From contig NZ_JACSNX010000024.1 in NCBI RefSeq assembly GCF_016902445.1, forward strand, positions 1 through 34,991: a DNA stretch of 34,991 nucleotides, written 5' to 3'. The notes beneath the pieces are model-generated. The model ran no database searches, was not told where the DNA came from, and saw nothing but the letters and a program-made list of their open reading frames with translations. Position 1 is the first letter of the stretch. The number at the start of each line of letters is the position of its first letter. Made by a program: the position numbers and the translations under genes. The stretch comes from Oscillibacter valericigenes (GTDB taxonomy: Bacteria > Bacillota > Clostridia > Oscillospirales > Oscillospiraceae). Positions 7,834 through 16,939 of this stretch are shown here, piece by piece.

Positions 7834-8142
7834 ATCTTAAAGAGGGGACAGGTCCTCGCATTTCGCGTCCGGAGACGCGAAAGAATGTGAGATTCGTTTT
7901 TGCCCGCGACCTGTGCGTGGACAAAAACACCTCGCAGTCCGCAAACGTGCGAGCGCAAGCGAGTGCGCTGCAGCGGACTGAATCCCAGCTCAAAAAAGTG
8001 CTTGTCACTTTTTTGAAACGAAGTAGTTTGCTGTCCATGTCTGCCGTCTTGCGAGGCAGACGGGTCATGTCGGCAGAGCAATGCGGCGGGACCCAACCCG
8101 CACGTATCTAAGCCGACCAATAACCTTTAAGGAGGAATATCC
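7834..8142 (+). other. Hairpin-rich insertion between rpsJ and rplC
   Basis: 309 bp with no supported gene, within a cluster whose spacers are otherwise mostly under 25 bp. Perfect or near-perfect pairings are: ACAGGTC 7848-7854/GACCTGT 7908-7914, enclosing a 15-bp hairpin 7855-7891 with a CGGA loop; GTTTTTG 7896-7902/CAAAAAC 7922-7928; CAGTCCGC 7935-7942/7973-7980; an 11-bp stem 7990-8000/8006-8016; GTCTGCC 8039-8045/8055-8061; and GCGGG 8086-8090/8097-8101. The first two helices compete with each other. It could be a repeat element, a structured RNA, or a partial terminator that tunes downstream expression. Confidence 0.6.
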
Positions 8143-8862
8143 ATGAAAGCGATCATCGGCAAAAAAGTGGGCATGTCCCAGATTTTTGACGAGAACGGCC
8201 ATGTGATCCCCGTCACCGTCATCGAGGCGGGTCCCTGCGTGGTCGTGCAGAAGAAGACTTCCGAAAAGGAAGGCTATGAGGCGGTCCAGCTGGGCTTTGA
8301 GGACATCGCCGAGCGCAAGCTCACCAAGCCCGAGAAGGGCCATCTGGACAAGGCCGGCGTGGCTCCCAAGAAGTACCTGCGGGAGTTCGACCTGGAGAAC
8401 GCTTCCGAGCTGAACGTGGGCGACATCGTGAAGGCCGACACCTTCAAAGAGGGCGACTTCGTGGACGTCACCGGCATCAGCAAGGGCCACGGCTACCAGG
8501 GCGTCATCAAGCGCCACGGTGCCCACCGGCTGAAGGAGACCCACGGCTCCGGCCCTGTGGCCCGTCAGATCGGCTCTCTGGGCGCCACCAGCCACATGTC
8601 CAAGATCATCAAGGGCACCATCGGCGCCGGCCACATGGGCATGGAGCAGGTGACTGTCCAGAACCTGAGCGTTGTGAAGGTCGACCCCGAGCTGAACATG
8701 CTGGTGGTCTGCGGCGCCATCCCCGGCCCCAAGGGCGGTCTCGTGACCATCAAGTCCACCGTCAAGGTCCACAAGGTCAAGCAGGCCGGCGCTGACATCA
8801 GCAAGAACCCGCAGAAGGCCTCCGGCCGCAACCCGCAGAAGGCCTCCGCCAGAAACAAGTAA
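8143..8862 (+). CDS. rplC: 50S ribosomal protein L3 (uL3) with extended C-terminus
   Basis: 239 residues, against about 205-210 usually. L3 is an early assembly protein that binds 23S rRNA and sends a loop toward the peptidyl transferase centre. The core carries the [13 protein letters not shown] start and the [12 protein letters not shown] and HMGMEQVT segments. The last 35 or so residues are a basic tail. It ends in two copies of an 8-residue unit ([16 protein letters not shown]) encoded by a 24-bp tandem repeat. The start follows AAGGAGG. Confidence 0.97.
   Translation: MKAIIGKKVGMSQIFDENGHVIPVTVIEAGPCVVVQKKTSEKEGYEAVQLGFEDIAERKLTKPEKGHLDKAGVAPKKYLREFDLENASELNVGDIVKADTFKEGDFVDVTGISKGHGYQGVIKRHGAHRLKETHGSGPVARQIGSLGATSHMSKIIKGTIGAGHMGMEQVTVQNLSVVKVDPELNMLVVCGAIPGPKGGLVTIKSTVKVHKVKQAGADISKNPQKASGRNPQKASARNK
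8806..8848 (+). repeat. 24-bp-period tandem repeat encoding the L3 tail
   Basis: A 19-bp identical block (AACCCGCAGAAGGCCTCCG) occurs at 8806-8824 and again at 8830-8848, within the rplC 3' end, giving the duplicated NPQKAS unit. Confidence 0.9.
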
Positions 8863-8880
8863 GAAAGGGGTGCTTGAACA

Positions 8881-9504
8881 ATGTCTACCATGAAAGTTTT
8901 GAACATGGCCGGCGCAGAAGTCGGCACTGTGGAACTGAACGACGCCGTCTTCGGCATCGAGCCCAACCAGACCGTCGTGCACGAGGTCGTCAAGAACCAC
9001 CTCGCCAACTGCAGACAGGGCACCCAGAGCGCCCTTACCCGCGCCGAGGTCTCCGGCGGCGGCAAGAAGCCCTGGCGTCAGAAGGGCACCGGCCACGCCC
9101 GGCAGGGCAGCACCCGTGCTCCCCAGTGGACCCACGGCGGCATCGTGTTTGCCCCCAAGCCCCGCGACTACAGCTATGTGCTGAATAAGAAGGTCAAGCG
9201 CCTGGCGCTGAAGTCCGTCCTCTCCGCCAAGGTGGCTGAGGGCGAGATGGTGGTCATCGACTCCATCAAGATGGACGCCATCAAGACCGCTGACTTCCGC
9301 AAGTTCCTCACCGCCGTCGGCGTGGACGGCAAGGCCGTGGTGGTCACTCCCGAGGTGGACCAGACCATCGTCAAGAGCGCGCGGAACATCCCCGGCGTCA
9401 TGACCACTCCCGCTTCCATCCTGAGCGTCTACGACATCCTGAACGCCAAGTATCTGGTCGTGGATAAGGACGCCCTCGCAAAAATCGAGGAGGTGTACGC
9501 GTAA
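8881..9504 (+). CDS. rplD: 50S ribosomal protein L4 (uL4)
   Basis: 207 residues. It binds 23S rRNA domain I and extends a loop into the exit tunnel; that loop is visible as the Gly/Arg-rich KKPWRQKGTGHARQGSTRAP region. In E. coli L4 also represses the S10 operon through its leader, which makes it the first candidate ligand for the leader at 7243-7521 (inference). Its stop codon overlaps the rplW start by one base (TAATG). Confidence 0.98.
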   Translation: MSTMKVLNMAGAEVGTVELNDAVFGIEPNQTVVHEVVKNHLANCRQGTQSALTRAEVSGGGKKPWRQKGTGHARQGSTRAPQWTHGGIVFAPKPRDYSYVLNKKVKRLALKSVLSAKVAEGEMVVIDSIKMDAIKTADFRKFLTAVGVDGKAVVVTPEVDQTIVKSARNIPGVMTTPASILSVYDILNAKYLVVDKDALAKIEEVYA

Positions 9505-9800
9505 TGGCTACCGCTTACGATATCATCATCCGCCCCATCATCACCGAGCGCGCCATGGCGGGTGCCGCCGACAAGAAGTACGTCTTCGAGGTGGCCAAGG
9601 ACGCCGGCAAGATCGAGATCAAGAAGGCGGTGGAGGAGATCTTCGGCGTGAAGGTCGCCTCTGTCAACACCCTGACGGTGCCCGGCAAGGAAAAGCGCAT
9701 GGGCGCCGGCCGTCCCGGCATGACCCGGACCTGGAAGAAGGCCTACGTTCAGCTGACGGCGGATTCCAAGACCATCGAGTTCTTCGAGAGCATGGTCTGA
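9504..9800 (+). CDS. rplW: 50S ribosomal protein L23 (uL23)
   Basis: 98 residues, normal for bacteria. It sits at the tunnel exit and docks trigger factor and the signal recognition particle. Typical features are the IIRPIITERAM start, the KKAVEEIFGVKVASVNTL middle and the C-terminal WKKAYVQL strand. Its ATG shares an A with the rplD stop, and the ribosome-binding site GAGGAGG lies inside rplD, indicating coupling. Confidence 0.97.
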   Translation: MATAYDIIIRPIITERAMAGAADKKYVFEVAKDAGKIEIKKAVEEIFGVKVASVNTLTVPGKEKRMGAGRPGMTRTWKKAYVQLTADSKTIEFFESMV

Positions 9801-9824
9801 TAAACGGAAGGAGTGTAACGCGAA

Positions 9825-10658
9825 ATGTCTATCAAAACCTTTAAGCCGACGACTCCCTCCAGACGGCAGATGACGGTCTCCGGATTCGACGGCATCGACA
9901 AGAAGGCCAAGCCCGAGCCCAGCCTGACCGAGCCCCTGAAGAAGAGCTCCGGCCGCAACAGCTACGGCCGCATCACCGTCCGCCACCGCGGCGGCGGCAA
10001 CAAGCGCAAGTACCGCATCATCGACTTCAAGCGGGACAAGATCGGCTCCGCCACCGTGCTGCGCCTGGAGTACGACCCCAACCGCAGCGCCAACATCGCC
10101 CTGATCCAGTACGAGGACGGCGAGAAGCGCTATATCCTGGCTCCTCTGGGCCTGAAAGCCGGCCACAAGATCATGACCGGCCCCGAGGCGGACATCCTGC
10201 CCGGCAACGCCCTGCCCCTGGCCAACATCCCCGTCGGTACCGTGATCCATAACATCGAGCTGCATCCCGGCAACGGCGCCCAGCTGGTGCGCTCCGCCGG
10301 CACCGCCGCGCAGCTGATGGCCAAGGAGGGCTCCGACGCCCAGGTCCGTCTGCCCTCCGGCGAGGTCCGCATCGTGCGCACCAACTGCTACGCCACCATC
10401 GGCCAGGTGGGCAACATCGAGCACGAGAACATCAACATCGGCAAGGCCGGCCGCAAGCGTCACATGGGCTGGCGTCCCACCGTGCGCGGCTCCGTCATGA
10501 ACCCCAATGACCACCCCCACGGCGGCGGCGAGGGCCGCGCGCCCGTCGGCCGTCCCGGCCCGGTGACCCCCTGGGGCAAGCCCGCCATGGGTTACAAGAC
10601 CCGCAAGGGCAAGAACCCCACCAATAAATTCATCGTCAAGCGCCGCAACGAGAAGTAA
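9825..10658 (+). CDS. rplB: 50S ribosomal protein L2 (uL2)
   Basis: 277 residues, normal length. It is required for subunit association and peptidyl transferase assembly. The SH3-like and OB-like core is followed by the diagnostic [16 protein letters not shown] loop carrying the conserved His, and a basic C-terminus ([17 protein letters not shown]). Preceded by GGAAGGAG. Confidence 0.98.
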   Translation: MSIKTFKPTTPSRRQMTVSGFDGIDKKAKPEPSLTEPLKKSSGRNSYGRITVRHRGGGNKRKYRIIDFKRDKIGSATVLRLEYDPNRSANIALIQYEDGEKRYILAPLGLKAGHKIMTGPEADILPGNALPLANIPVGTVIHNIELHPGNGAQLVRSAGTAAQLMAKEGSDAQVRLPSGEVRIVRTNCYATIGQVGNIEHENINIGKAGRKRHMGWRPTVRGSVMNPNDHPHGGGEGRAPVGRPGPVTPWGKPAMGYKTRKGKNPTNKFIVKRRNEK

Positions 10659-10672
10659 GGAGGCAAGTCAAT

Positions 10673-10936
10673 ATGAGCAGATCCATTAAAAAAGGCCCGT
10701 ATGTTGCCCCGGAGCTTCTGAAGCGGGTCGAAGAAATGAACGCGAAGAACGAGAAGAAGGTCCTCAAGACCTGGAGCCGCAGCTCCACCATCTTCCCCGC
10801 CTTCGTGGGCCACACCATCGCCGTTCACGACGGCCGCAAGCACGTGCCCGTCTATATCCAGGAGGATATGGTCGGCCACAAGCTGGGTGAGTTCGCTCCC
10901 ACCCGCACCTTCCGCGGCCATCGGAAAGATTCTTAA
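10673..10936 (+). CDS. rpsS: 30S ribosomal protein S19 (uS19)
   Basis: 87 residues. It lies in the 30S head and pairs with S13 near the A site. The [10 protein letters not shown] start, the [22 protein letters not shown] core and the [12 protein letters not shown] end are typical. Strong AAGGAGG site and tight spacing after rplB. Confidence 0.98.
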   Translation: MSRSIKKGPYVAPELLKRVEEMNAKNEKKVLKTWSRSSTIFPAFVGHTIAVHDGRKHVPVYIQEDMVGHKLGEFAPTRTFRGHRKDS

Positions 10937-10954
10937 TGAAGGAGGATGCTGAAC

Positions 10955-11302
10955 ATGGAAGAGACTAAGATTGCCAAAGCGTATCTGCGCTATGTCCGCA
11001 TCGCTCCCCGCAAGGTCCAGATCGTGTGCGATCTGATCCGCGGCAAGGACGCCGGCACCGCCATGGCGATCCTGATGCAGACCCCCAAGGCCGCTTCCGA
11101 GCCTCTGATGAAGCTCCTGAAGTCCGCCTGCGCCAATGCCGAGAACAACTTCGGCATGGACCCCGCCAAGCTGGTGGTGTCCGAGGTGTTCGCCACCCCC
11201 GGCCCCATCCTGAAGCGGATGATGCCCCGGGCCCAGGGCCGCGCCTATCGGATCAACAAGAAGACTTCTCACGTCACCCTGGCTGTGACGGAAAAGGCAT
11301 AA
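10955..11302 (+). CDS. rplV: 50S ribosomal protein L22 (uL22)
   Basis: 115 residues. It spans the 50S and lines the exit-tunnel constriction through a beta-hairpin, here around [19 protein letters not shown]; changes in that hairpin cause macrolide resistance in other bacteria. The ATG at 10955 is chosen because AAGGAGG lies eight bases upstream. The in-frame ATG at 10946 touches the Shine-Dalgarno sequence. Confidence 0.96.
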   Translation: MEETKIAKAYLRYVRIAPRKVQIVCDLIRGKDAGTAMAILMQTPKAASEPLMKLLKSACANAENNFGMDPAKLVVSEVFATPGPILKRMMPRAQGRAYRINKKTSHVTLAVTEKA

Positions 11303-11321
11303 GAGGGAGGAGAACAGTTTT

Positions 11322-12212
11322 ATGGGACAGAAAGTAAATCCCCACGGCCTGCGCGTGGGCGTCATCAAAGACTGGGATTCCCGTTGGTATGCCAGTGATG
11401 AGAAGGTCGGCGATCTGATCGTCGAGGATCAGAAGATCCGCAAGTACCTGAAGAAGACCCTGTACGGCGCCGGTGTTCCCAAGATCGAGATCGAGCGGAG
11501 CAACGATGTCGTCACCATCTTCCTCCACTGCGCCCGGCCGGGCATGGTCATCGGCAAGGGCGGCGAGCAGATCGAGCAGTATCGTCTCGCTGTGGAGAAG
11601 CTGATCGGCAAGAAGGTGCGCCTGAACATCGTCGAGGTGAAGAACCCCGACATGGACGCCCAGCTGGTGGCGGAGAACATCGCCCAGCAGCTGGAGAAGC
11701 GCATCTCTCACCGCCGCGCCATGAAGAACGCCATGGCCCGCGCCATGCGCGCCGGCGCCAAGGGCATCAAGGTCTGCTGCTCCGGCCGTCTGGGCGGACG
11801 CGAGATCGCCGGCGTTGAGCACTATCACGAGGGCACCATCCCCCTGCAGACCATCCGGGCCGACATCGAGTACGGCTTCGCGGAGGCTGCCACCACCTTC
11901 GGCCGCATCGGCGTGAAGGTGTGGATCTACAAGGGCGAGGTCCTCTCTCAGACCCTGCGCACCACCCCCCGCACCATGGACACCTCCAAGCCCTATCAGG
12001 AGCGTCGTGAGCGTCGTCCCCGCCGGGACGGCGACCGCCGCGGCGGCTTCGGTGACCGTCGCCAGGGCGGCGGGTTCAACCGTGACCGTCAGGGCGGGTT
12101 CAACCGCGGCCAGGGTCGTCCCCAGGGCGGTTTCAACCGTGCCACCAATCCCAGCCGTCCGGCTGCCCCCGCGGCGCCCGCGGCACCCGCTAAGGAAGGA
12201 GGAGCCCAGTAA
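11322..12212 (+). CDS. rpsC: 30S ribosomal protein S3 (uS3) with long Arg/Gly-rich C-terminal tail
   Basis: 296 residues, against about 210-235 usually. Residues 1-217 are a standard S3: a [12 protein letters not shown] start, a type II KH domain with GKGG at 78-81, and a C-terminal domain ending near WIYKGEV. S3 lines the mRNA entry channel. Residues 218-296 are a disordered tail rich in Arg, Gly, Asn, Phe and Asp with three QGG(G)FNR units, ending in a Pro-Ala repeat and KEGGAQ. The tail resembles an RGG-type RNA-binding segment. Its codons and GC match the core, and the stop overlaps the rplP start (TAATG), so the frame is genuine. Confidence 0.97.
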   Translation: MGQKVNPHGLRVGVIKDWDSRWYASDEKVGDLIVEDQKIRKYLKKTLYGAGVPKIEIERSNDVVTIFLHCARPGMVIGKGGEQIEQYRLAVEKLIGKKVRLNIVEVKNPDMDAQLVAENIAQQLEKRISHRRAMKNAMARAMRAGAKGIKVCCSGRLGGREIAGVEHYHEGTIPLQTIRADIEYGFAEAATTFGRIGVKVWIYKGEVLSQTLRTTPRTMDTSKPYQERRERRPRRDGDRRGGFGDRRQGGGFNRDRQGGFNRGQGRPQGGFNRATNPSRPAAPAAPAAPAKEGGAQ

Positions 12213-12637
12213 TGCTTCTGCCGAAGAGAGTCAAGTATCGCCGCGTGCACCGCGGCCGCATGACCGGCAAGGCCACCCGCGGCAACAAGATCGCCTACGG
12301 TGAGTTCGGTCTGCAGGCCCTGGAGCCCGGCTGGATCACCAGCAATCAGATCGAGGCCGCCCGTATCGCCATGACCCGCTACACCAAGCGTGGCGGTCAG
12401 GTCTGGATCAAGATTTTCCCCGACAAGCCCGTGACCAAGAAGCCTGCCGAGACCCGCATGGGTTCCGGTAAGGGCTCTCCCGAGTTCTGGGTCGCCGTCG
12501 TGAAGCCCGGCCGCATCATGTTCGAGATCGCCGGCGTGTCTGAAGAAGTTGCCCGCGAGGCGCTCCGTCTGGCCAGCCACAAGCTGCCCATCAAGACGAA
12601 GATCGTCGCCCGCACCGACGAGGAAGCAGGTGAGTGA
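12212..12637 (+). CDS. rplP: 50S ribosomal protein L16 (uL16)
   Basis: 141 residues. It is a late-assembly protein that organises the A site and the central protuberance. Typical features are the [11 protein letters not shown] start, [18 protein letters not shown], and [19 protein letters not shown]. Its start shares one base with the rpsC stop and the AAGGAGGAG site lies within rpsC. Confidence 0.98.
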   Translation: MLLPKRVKYRRVHRGRMTGKATRGNKIAYGEFGLQALEPGWITSNQIEAARIAMTRYTKRGGQVWIKIFPDKPVTKKPAETRMGSGKGSPEFWVAVVKPGRIMFEIAGVSEEVAREALRLASHKLPIKTKIVARTDEEAGE

Positions 12638-12639
12638 AG

Positions 12640-12849
12640 ATGAAGGCAAGTGAAATTCGTAGCATGACCCCCGAGCAGCTCAACGAGAAGCTGGTGGGCC
12701 TGAAGAAGGATCTTTTCTATCTGCGTATGCAGCACGCCACCAATCAGCTGGACAATCCCCTGAAGATCCGGGAGACCAAGCATGACATTGCCCGAGTCAA
12801 GACCATGTTGCGTCAGAAGGAGCTCTCCGGAGCTTCTGACAAGCAGTAA
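12640..12849 (+). CDS. rpmC: 50S ribosomal protein L29 (uL29)
   Basis: 69 residues forming two helices; it lies at the tunnel exit beside L23. The [18 protein letters not shown] start and [15 protein letters not shown] are typical. ATG at 12640 gives the usual N-terminus. An alternative GTG at 12634 would overlap the rplP stop and add two residues; the ATG is preferred. Confidence 0.95.
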   Translation: MKASEIRSMTPEQLNEKLVGLKKDLFYLRMQHATNQLDNPLKIRETKHDIARVKTMLRQKELSGASDKQ

Positions 12850-12866
12850 GAAGGAGGGAATCGAAC

Positions 12867-13136
12867 ATGAACGAAGAGATGAAGAGAACTTCCTCCCGTA
12901 AGACCCGGGTCGGCAGAGTGGTGTCCGACAAGATGGATAAGACCGTGGTCGTCGCCATCGAGGACCGCGTGGCCCATCCTCTGTACAAGAAGATCGTCGG
13001 CCGCACCTACAAGCTGAAGGCTCATGACGAGCAGAACAGCTGCGGCATCGGCGACTGGGTCAAGGTGATGGAGACCCGCCCCCTGTCCAAGGACAAGCGG
13101 TGGCGCGTGGTCGAGATCGTTGAGAAAGCGAAGTAA
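12867..13136 (+). CDS. rpsQ: 30S ribosomal protein S17 (uS17)
   Basis: 89 residues, a primary 16S rRNA-binding OB-fold protein. The [16 protein letters not shown] strand, [19 protein letters not shown] and [19 protein letters not shown] are diagnostic. Preceded by AAGGAGGG. Confidence 0.97.
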   Translation: MNEEMKRTSSRKTRVGRVVSDKMDKTVVVAIEDRVAHPLYKKIVGRTYKLKAHDEQNSCGIGDWVKVMETRPLSKDKRWRVVEIVEKAK

Positions 13137-13148
13137 GGAGGTGCCGTT

Positions 13149-13517
13149 ATGATTCAGCAGGAAACTTTTCTGAAGGTTGCCGATAATACCGGCGCCAAGG
13201 AGATCAAGTGCATCCGTGTCCTGGGCGGCTCCAAGCGGAAGTTCGGCAACATCGGCGATGTGATCGTGGCTTCCGTCCGCAAGTCCACCCCCGGCGGCAC
13301 GGTGAAGAAGGGCGAGGTCGTCAAGGCCGTCATCGTCCGCAGCGCCAAGGGCGTCCGCCGGCCGGACGGCACCTATGTCCGTTTCGACGACAACGCCGCC
13401 GTCCTGATCCGGGACGACAAGAACCCCAGAGGCACCCGTATCTTCGGGCCGGTTGCTCGTGAGCTGCGCGACAAGGATTACATGAAGATCCTGTCCCTCG
13501 CTCCCGAAGTGATTTGA
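13149..13517 (+). CDS. rplN: 50S ribosomal protein L14 (uL14)
   Basis: 122 residues, exact family length. It forms an intersubunit bridge and is the known docking site of the silencing factor RsfS. The [18 protein letters not shown] start and the C-terminal [14 protein letters not shown] are typical. Confidence 0.98.
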   Translation: MIQQETFLKVADNTGAKEIKCIRVLGGSKRKFGNIGDVIVASVRKSTPGGTVKKGEVVKAVIVRSAKGVRRPDGTYVRFDDNAAVLIRDDKNPRGTRIFGPVARELRDKDYMKILSLAPEVI

Positions 13518-13530
13518 GGAGGGCAGCGAA

Positions 13531-13842
13531 ATGGCTATGAACATTAAGAAGGGCGATACCGTTGTCGTCCTGTCCGGCAAGGACAAGGGCAAGCAGGGCA
13601 AGGTGCTGGGCACCGTTCCCGGCTCCCTGAAGGTCGTTGTGGAGGGCATCAACATGGTGACCTGCCACGTGAAGCCCCGCCGTCAGGGCGAGGAGGGCGG
13701 CATCATGAAGCGCGAGGCCGCCATCGCCGCCTGCAAGGTGCAGGTGGTGTGCCCCAAGTGCAACAAGGGCACCCGCGTCGCCCACAAGATCGAGGGCGGC
13801 AAGAAGACCCGCGTGTGCAAGCACTGCGGCGCTGAGCTGTGA
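13531..13842 (+). CDS. rplX: 50S ribosomal protein L24 (uL24) with C-terminal zinc ribbon
   Basis: 103 residues. It is an assembly-initiating protein that carries a KOW motif (KKGDTVVVLSGKDKGKQGKV). Near the C-terminus C74/C77 and C96/C99 form CxxC pairs, the zinc-binding version common in Firmicutes. Neighbouring S14 and L36 are also zinc forms. Confidence 0.97.
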   Translation: MAMNIKKGDTVVVLSGKDKGKQGKVLGTVPGSLKVVVEGINMVTCHVKPRRQGEEGGIMKREAAIAACKVQVVCPKCNKGTRVAHKIEGGKKTRVCKHCGAEL

Positions 13843-13859
13843 GAAAGGAGAGCTGACAA

Positions 13860-14399
13860 ATGGCCAGACTGAAAGAGAAATACACTGCCGAAGTCGCTCC
13901 CGCTCTGATGAAGCAGTTCGGCTACAAGAGCGTCATGCAGATCCCCAAGATCGACAAGGTGGTCGTGAACGTGGGCTGCGGCGAGGCGCGTGAAAATTCC
14001 AAGGTCCTGGAGAACGTGGTGAACGACCTGAGCCAGATCACCGGCCAGAAGCCCGTCATCACCCGGGCCCGCAAGTCCATCGCAAACTTCAAGCTGCGTG
14101 AGGATATGCCCATCGGCGCAAAGGTCACCCTGCGGGGCGACAAGATGTGGGAGTTCCTGGACCGCCTGTTCAACGTGGCCCTGCCCCGCGTCCGCGACTT
14201 CCAGGGCATCAACCCCAACTCCTTCGACGGCCGCGGCAACTATGCCCTGGGCATCAAGGAGCAGCTGATCTTCCCCGAGATCGAGTACGACAAGATCGAC
14301 AAGATCCGCGGCATGGATGTGGTCATCTGCACCACCGCGCACACCGATGAAGAGGCCCGCGCCCTGCTGGAGCAGGTCGGCGCCCCCTTCGCCCGCTAA
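13860..14399 (+). CDS. rplE: 50S ribosomal protein L5 (uL5)
   Basis: 179 residues. It binds 5S rRNA in the central protuberance and contacts P-site tRNA. The [19 protein letters not shown] region and the C-terminal [20 protein letters not shown] are diagnostic. Strong AAAGGAG site. Confidence 0.98.
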   Translation: MARLKEKYTAEVAPALMKQFGYKSVMQIPKIDKVVVNVGCGEARENSKVLENVVNDLSQITGQKPVITRARKSIANFKLREDMPIGAKVTLRGDKMWEFLDRLFNVALPRVRDFQGINPNSFDGRGNYALGIKEQLIFPEIEYDKIDKIRGMDVVICTTAHTDEEARALLEQVGAPFAR

Positions 14400-14412
14400 G
14401 GAGGAAGAGACG

Positions 14413-14598
14413 ATGGCAAAGAAATCCATGATTCTCAAGCAGCAGCGGACCCCCAAGTTCTCCTCCCGGAGATACAACCGCTGCAAGCTGTGCGGCCGCC
14501 CTCACGCCTATCTGCGTGATTACGGCGTGTGCCGTATCTGCTTCCGGGAGCTGGCCTACAAGGGCGAGATCCCCGGCGTGCGGAAGGCCTCTTTCTGA
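14413..14598 (+). CDS. rpsN: 30S ribosomal protein S14, zinc-binding type (uS14)
   Basis: 61 residues, the short C+ form. C24/C27 (CKLC) and C40/C43 (CRIC) hold zinc; the RKASF ending is typical. It sits in the 30S head near S3 and S10. It is followed by an unusual 279-bp spacer before rpsH, whereas the two genes are normally adjacent. Confidence 0.98.
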   Translation: MAKKSMILKQQRTPKFSSRRYNRCKLCGRPHAYLRDYGVCRICFRELAYKGEIPGVRKASF

Positions 14599-14877
14599 GT
14601 CTCTTGCCCTCATACTGCGTTGCAGCCCCTTGCTGTACACACGTACAGCTTCGGGCCTGCGCCTTGTCTGAGAACAAGATCCATCAGAAAGCCGGTTCCA
14701 GCACACAACACTTTCTTTGATACCATGGGCTTTTGATATGGGGCCCCTGGCATAACGGATGGCGAAAGGTCATGACGAATTGGGCACCACGCACCAGCGG
14801 ACTGCTCCATTCGCCATGATACCTCGCTGCCGCAGCGGTCTTGCTGAGACCGCAACTCTAAAATAGGAGGATTTATT
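14599..14877 (+). other. Hairpin-rich insertion between rpsN and rpsH
   Basis: 279 bp without a supported gene, splitting the spc part of the cluster. Pairings seen are GCTGTAC 14632-14638/GTACAGC 14643-14649 with an ACAC loop, extended outward by an imperfect GCAGCCC/GGGCCTGC helix; CTTGT 14663-14667/ACAAG 14674-14678; CCATGGGC/GCCCCTGG at about 14724-14752 (one mismatch); ATGGCGAA 14759-14766/TTCGCCAT 14810-14817; and GCGGTCT 14835-14841/AGACCGC 14847-14853. I see no tRNA, promoter or coding frame. It looks like a second structured insertion, with little visible sequence similarity to the one at 7834-8142. Confidence 0.55.
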
Positions 14878-15276
14878 ATGCATATCACTGATCCGGTTGC
14901 GGATATGCTGACCCGCATCCGCAACGCCAACAACGCCAAGCATGACACCGTTGATGTTCCCGCCTCCAACATGAAGAAGAGCATCGCTCAGATCCTGCTG
15001 GATGAGGGCTATATCAAGAACTTCCAGGTGGTGGACGACGGCACCCAGGGTGTCATCCACATCTCCCTGAAGTACAACGCGGGCAAGGAAAAGGTCATCA
15101 CCGGCCTGCGCCGCGTCTCCAAGCCCGGCCTGCGCGTCTATGTGGGCGCCGATGAGCTGCCCCGTGTGCTCCGCGGCCTGGGTATCGCTATCATCTCTAC
15201 GTCCAAGGGCGTCATGACCGACAAGAAGGCCCGCGAGCTGCATGTCGGCGGCGAGGTCCTGGCATTCGTGTGGTAA
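14878..15276 (+). CDS. rpsH: 30S ribosomal protein S8 (uS8)
   Basis: 132 residues, normal length. A central-domain primary binder of 16S rRNA; in E. coli it also represses the spc operon by binding mRNA. The [16 protein letters not shown] start and the [26 protein letters not shown] end are typical. The AGGAGG site follows the hairpin-rich spacer, where an S8-binding site might be sought (inference). Confidence 0.98.
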   Translation: MHITDPVADMLTRIRNANNAKHDTVDVPASNMKKSIAQILLDEGYIKNFQVVDDGTQGVIHISLKYNAGKEKVITGLRRVSKPGLRVYVGADELPRVLRGLGIAIISTSKGVMTDKKARELHVGGEVLAFVW

Positions 15277-15291
15277 GGAGGGTATTGGACC

Positions 15292-15837
15292 ATGTCTAGA
15301 ATTGGCAGAATGCCCATTACCGTTCCCGCCGGCGTCACCGTCAATGTCGCCGAGGGTAATGTGGTGACCGTAAAGGGACCCAAGGGCGAGCTGACGAAGG
15401 CTCTGCGCCCTGAGATGATCATTAAGCAGGAAGGCAGCACGATCACCGTGGAGCGTCCTTCCGACGACAAGCTGCACCGCAGCCTCCACGGCCTGACCCG
15501 GACTCTGCTCCACAACATGATCGTCGGCGTGACCGACGGCTACAAGAAGGAGCTGGAGGTCAACGGCGTGGGCTACCGTGTGGCCAAGGAGGGAAAGAAC
15601 CTGGTCATGAACCTGGGCTTCTCCCATCAGGTGATCGTTTCTGAGATCGAGGGCATCACCATTGACGTCCCCGCTCCCAATAAAATCGTCATCAACGGAT
15701 GCGACAAGCAGGCCGTCGGCCAGTTTGCGGCCGAGGTCCGCGAGAAGCGTCCTCCCGAGCCTTACAAGGGCAAGGGCATCAAGTACGCCGATGAAGTCAT
15801 CCGCCGCAAGGTCGGTAAGACCGGCGCCAAGAAGTAA
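15292..15837 (+). CDS. rplF: 50S ribosomal protein L6 (uL6)
   Basis: 181 residues with two similar alpha/beta domains. It lies near the factor-binding (sarcin-ricin) region. The [12 protein letters not shown] start and the C-terminal [15 protein letters not shown] motif are diagnostic. GGAGGG site. Confidence 0.98.
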   Translation: MSRIGRMPITVPAGVTVNVAEGNVVTVKGPKGELTKALRPEMIIKQEGSTITVERPSDDKLHRSLHGLTRTLLHNMIVGVTDGYKKELEVNGVGYRVAKEGKNLVMNLGFSHQVIVSEIEGITIDVPAPNKIVINGCDKQAVGQFAAEVREKRPPEPYKGKGIKYADEVIRRKVGKTGAKK

Positions 15838-15851
15838 GGAGGTGTGCCGAT

Positions 15852-16211
15852 ATGATTAAGAGACCGAATACCAACGCCCAGCGCCTGAAGCGCCACAAGA
15901 GAGTGCGCGCCAAGATCTCCGGCACCCCTGAGATGCCGCGTCTGAATGTGTTCCGCAGCGAGGCCAACATCTACGCCCAGGTCATCGATGATGTCAACGG
16001 CGTGACCCTGGCTTCCGCTTCCTCCCTGGACAAGGCCATCGAAGGTTACGGCGGCAACATCGCCGCTGCCACCGCCGTTGGCAAGCTGGTGGCCGAGCGC
16101 GCCAAGGCCAAGGGTATCGAGACTGTCGTGTTTGACCGCGGCGGCTATCTGTACCACGGCCGCGTGAAGGCTCTGGCAGAGGGTGCCCGCGAGGGCGGCC
16201 TGAAATTCTAA
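15852..16211 (+). CDS. rplR: 50S ribosomal protein L18 (uL18)
   Basis: 119 residues. It binds 5S rRNA together with L5. A basic N-terminus ([15 protein letters not shown]), [18 protein letters not shown] and [24 protein letters not shown] are typical. AAGGAGG site. Confidence 0.98.
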   Translation: MIKRPNTNAQRLKRHKRVRAKISGTPEMPRLNVFRSEANIYAQVIDDVNGVTLASASSLDKAIEGYGGNIAAATAVGKLVAERAKAKGIETVVFDRGGYLYHGRVKALAEGAREGGLKF

Positions 16212-16229
16212 GGGAGGAGGAACGACAAC

Positions 16230-16730
16230 ATGCCTAGATTTGAAAGAGAACAGAGCGAGTATATCGAGAAGGTCGTTTCCCTGAACCGCGTCTCCAAGAC
16301 CGTCAAGGGCGGCCGCGTGATGAAATTCTCCGCCCTGGTCGTCGTGGGCGACGGCAAGGGCAAGGTGGGCTACGGCCTGGGCAAGGCCGCCGAGGTCCCC
16401 GAGGCCATCCGCAAGGGCATCGAAGCCGCCAAGAAGAACATGATCACCGTGACCCTCTCCGGCACCACCGTGCCCCACGAGACCATCGGTGAGGCTGGCG
16501 CCGGCCGCGTGCTGATGAAGCCCGCCGCCCCCGGTACCGGCGTGATCGCCGGCGGCGCTGTCCGTGCCGTCGTCGAGGCCGCAGGCATCAAGGACATCCG
16601 GACCAAGTGCCTGCGTTCCAATAACCCCAACAACGTTGTCGCCGCCGCCTTCGAGGGCCTCAAGAGCATGCGCGGTCCCGAGGAGGTCGCCCGCATCCGC
16701 GGCAAGAGCGTCGAAGAGATCGTGGGTTAA
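16230..16730 (+). CDS. rpsE: 30S ribosomal protein S5 (uS5)
   Basis: 166 residues. It shapes the mRNA entry channel and decoding accuracy; its N-terminal loop is the spectinomycin site. The double-stranded RNA-binding domain ([29 protein letters not shown]) and the C-terminal domain with [18 protein letters not shown] are complete. Confidence 0.98.
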   Translation: MPRFEREQSEYIEKVVSLNRVSKTVKGGRVMKFSALVVVGDGKGKVGYGLGKAAEVPEAIRKGIEAAKKNMITVTLSGTTVPHETIGEAGAGRVLMKPAAPGTGVIAGGAVRAVVEAAGIKDIRTKCLRSNNPNNVVAAAFEGLKSMRGPEEVARIRGKSVEEIVG

Positions 16731-16742
16731 GGAGGCGCAAAA

Positions 16743-16925
16743 ATGGCAAACTTAAATATTAAGCTCGTCAAGAGCCTGAACGGCCGCCTGGAAAAACAGG
16801 TCGCCACCGCTCATTCCATGGGCCTGCGCAAGATCGGTGACATCACCGTGCAGCCCGACAACGACCAGACCCGCGGCAAGATCGCCAAGATCGGCTATCT
16901 GCTGCAGGTCACTGAAGTGAAATAA
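16743..16925 (+). CDS. rpmD: 50S ribosomal protein L30 (uL30)
   Basis: 60 residues, the usual short bacterial form, with the [11 protein letters not shown] start and a central helix [13 protein letters not shown]. Preceded by AAGGAGG. Confidence 0.96.
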   Translation: MANLNIKLVKSLNGRLEKQVATAHSMGLRKIGDITVQPDNDQTRGKIAKIGYLLQVTEVK

Positions 16926-16939
16926 GGAGGCACGGAATT

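Noticed and set aside
7981..8030. The A/T-edged hairpin at 7990-8016 as a firm terminator of rpsJ
   Set aside because: Full termination here would shut off some 30 essential genes that lack another visible promoter; at most partial termination is plausible.
13748..13835. Separate zinc-ribbon gene at the end of rplX
   Set aside because: The CxxC pairs are in frame with L24 and belong to the known zinc form of that protein.
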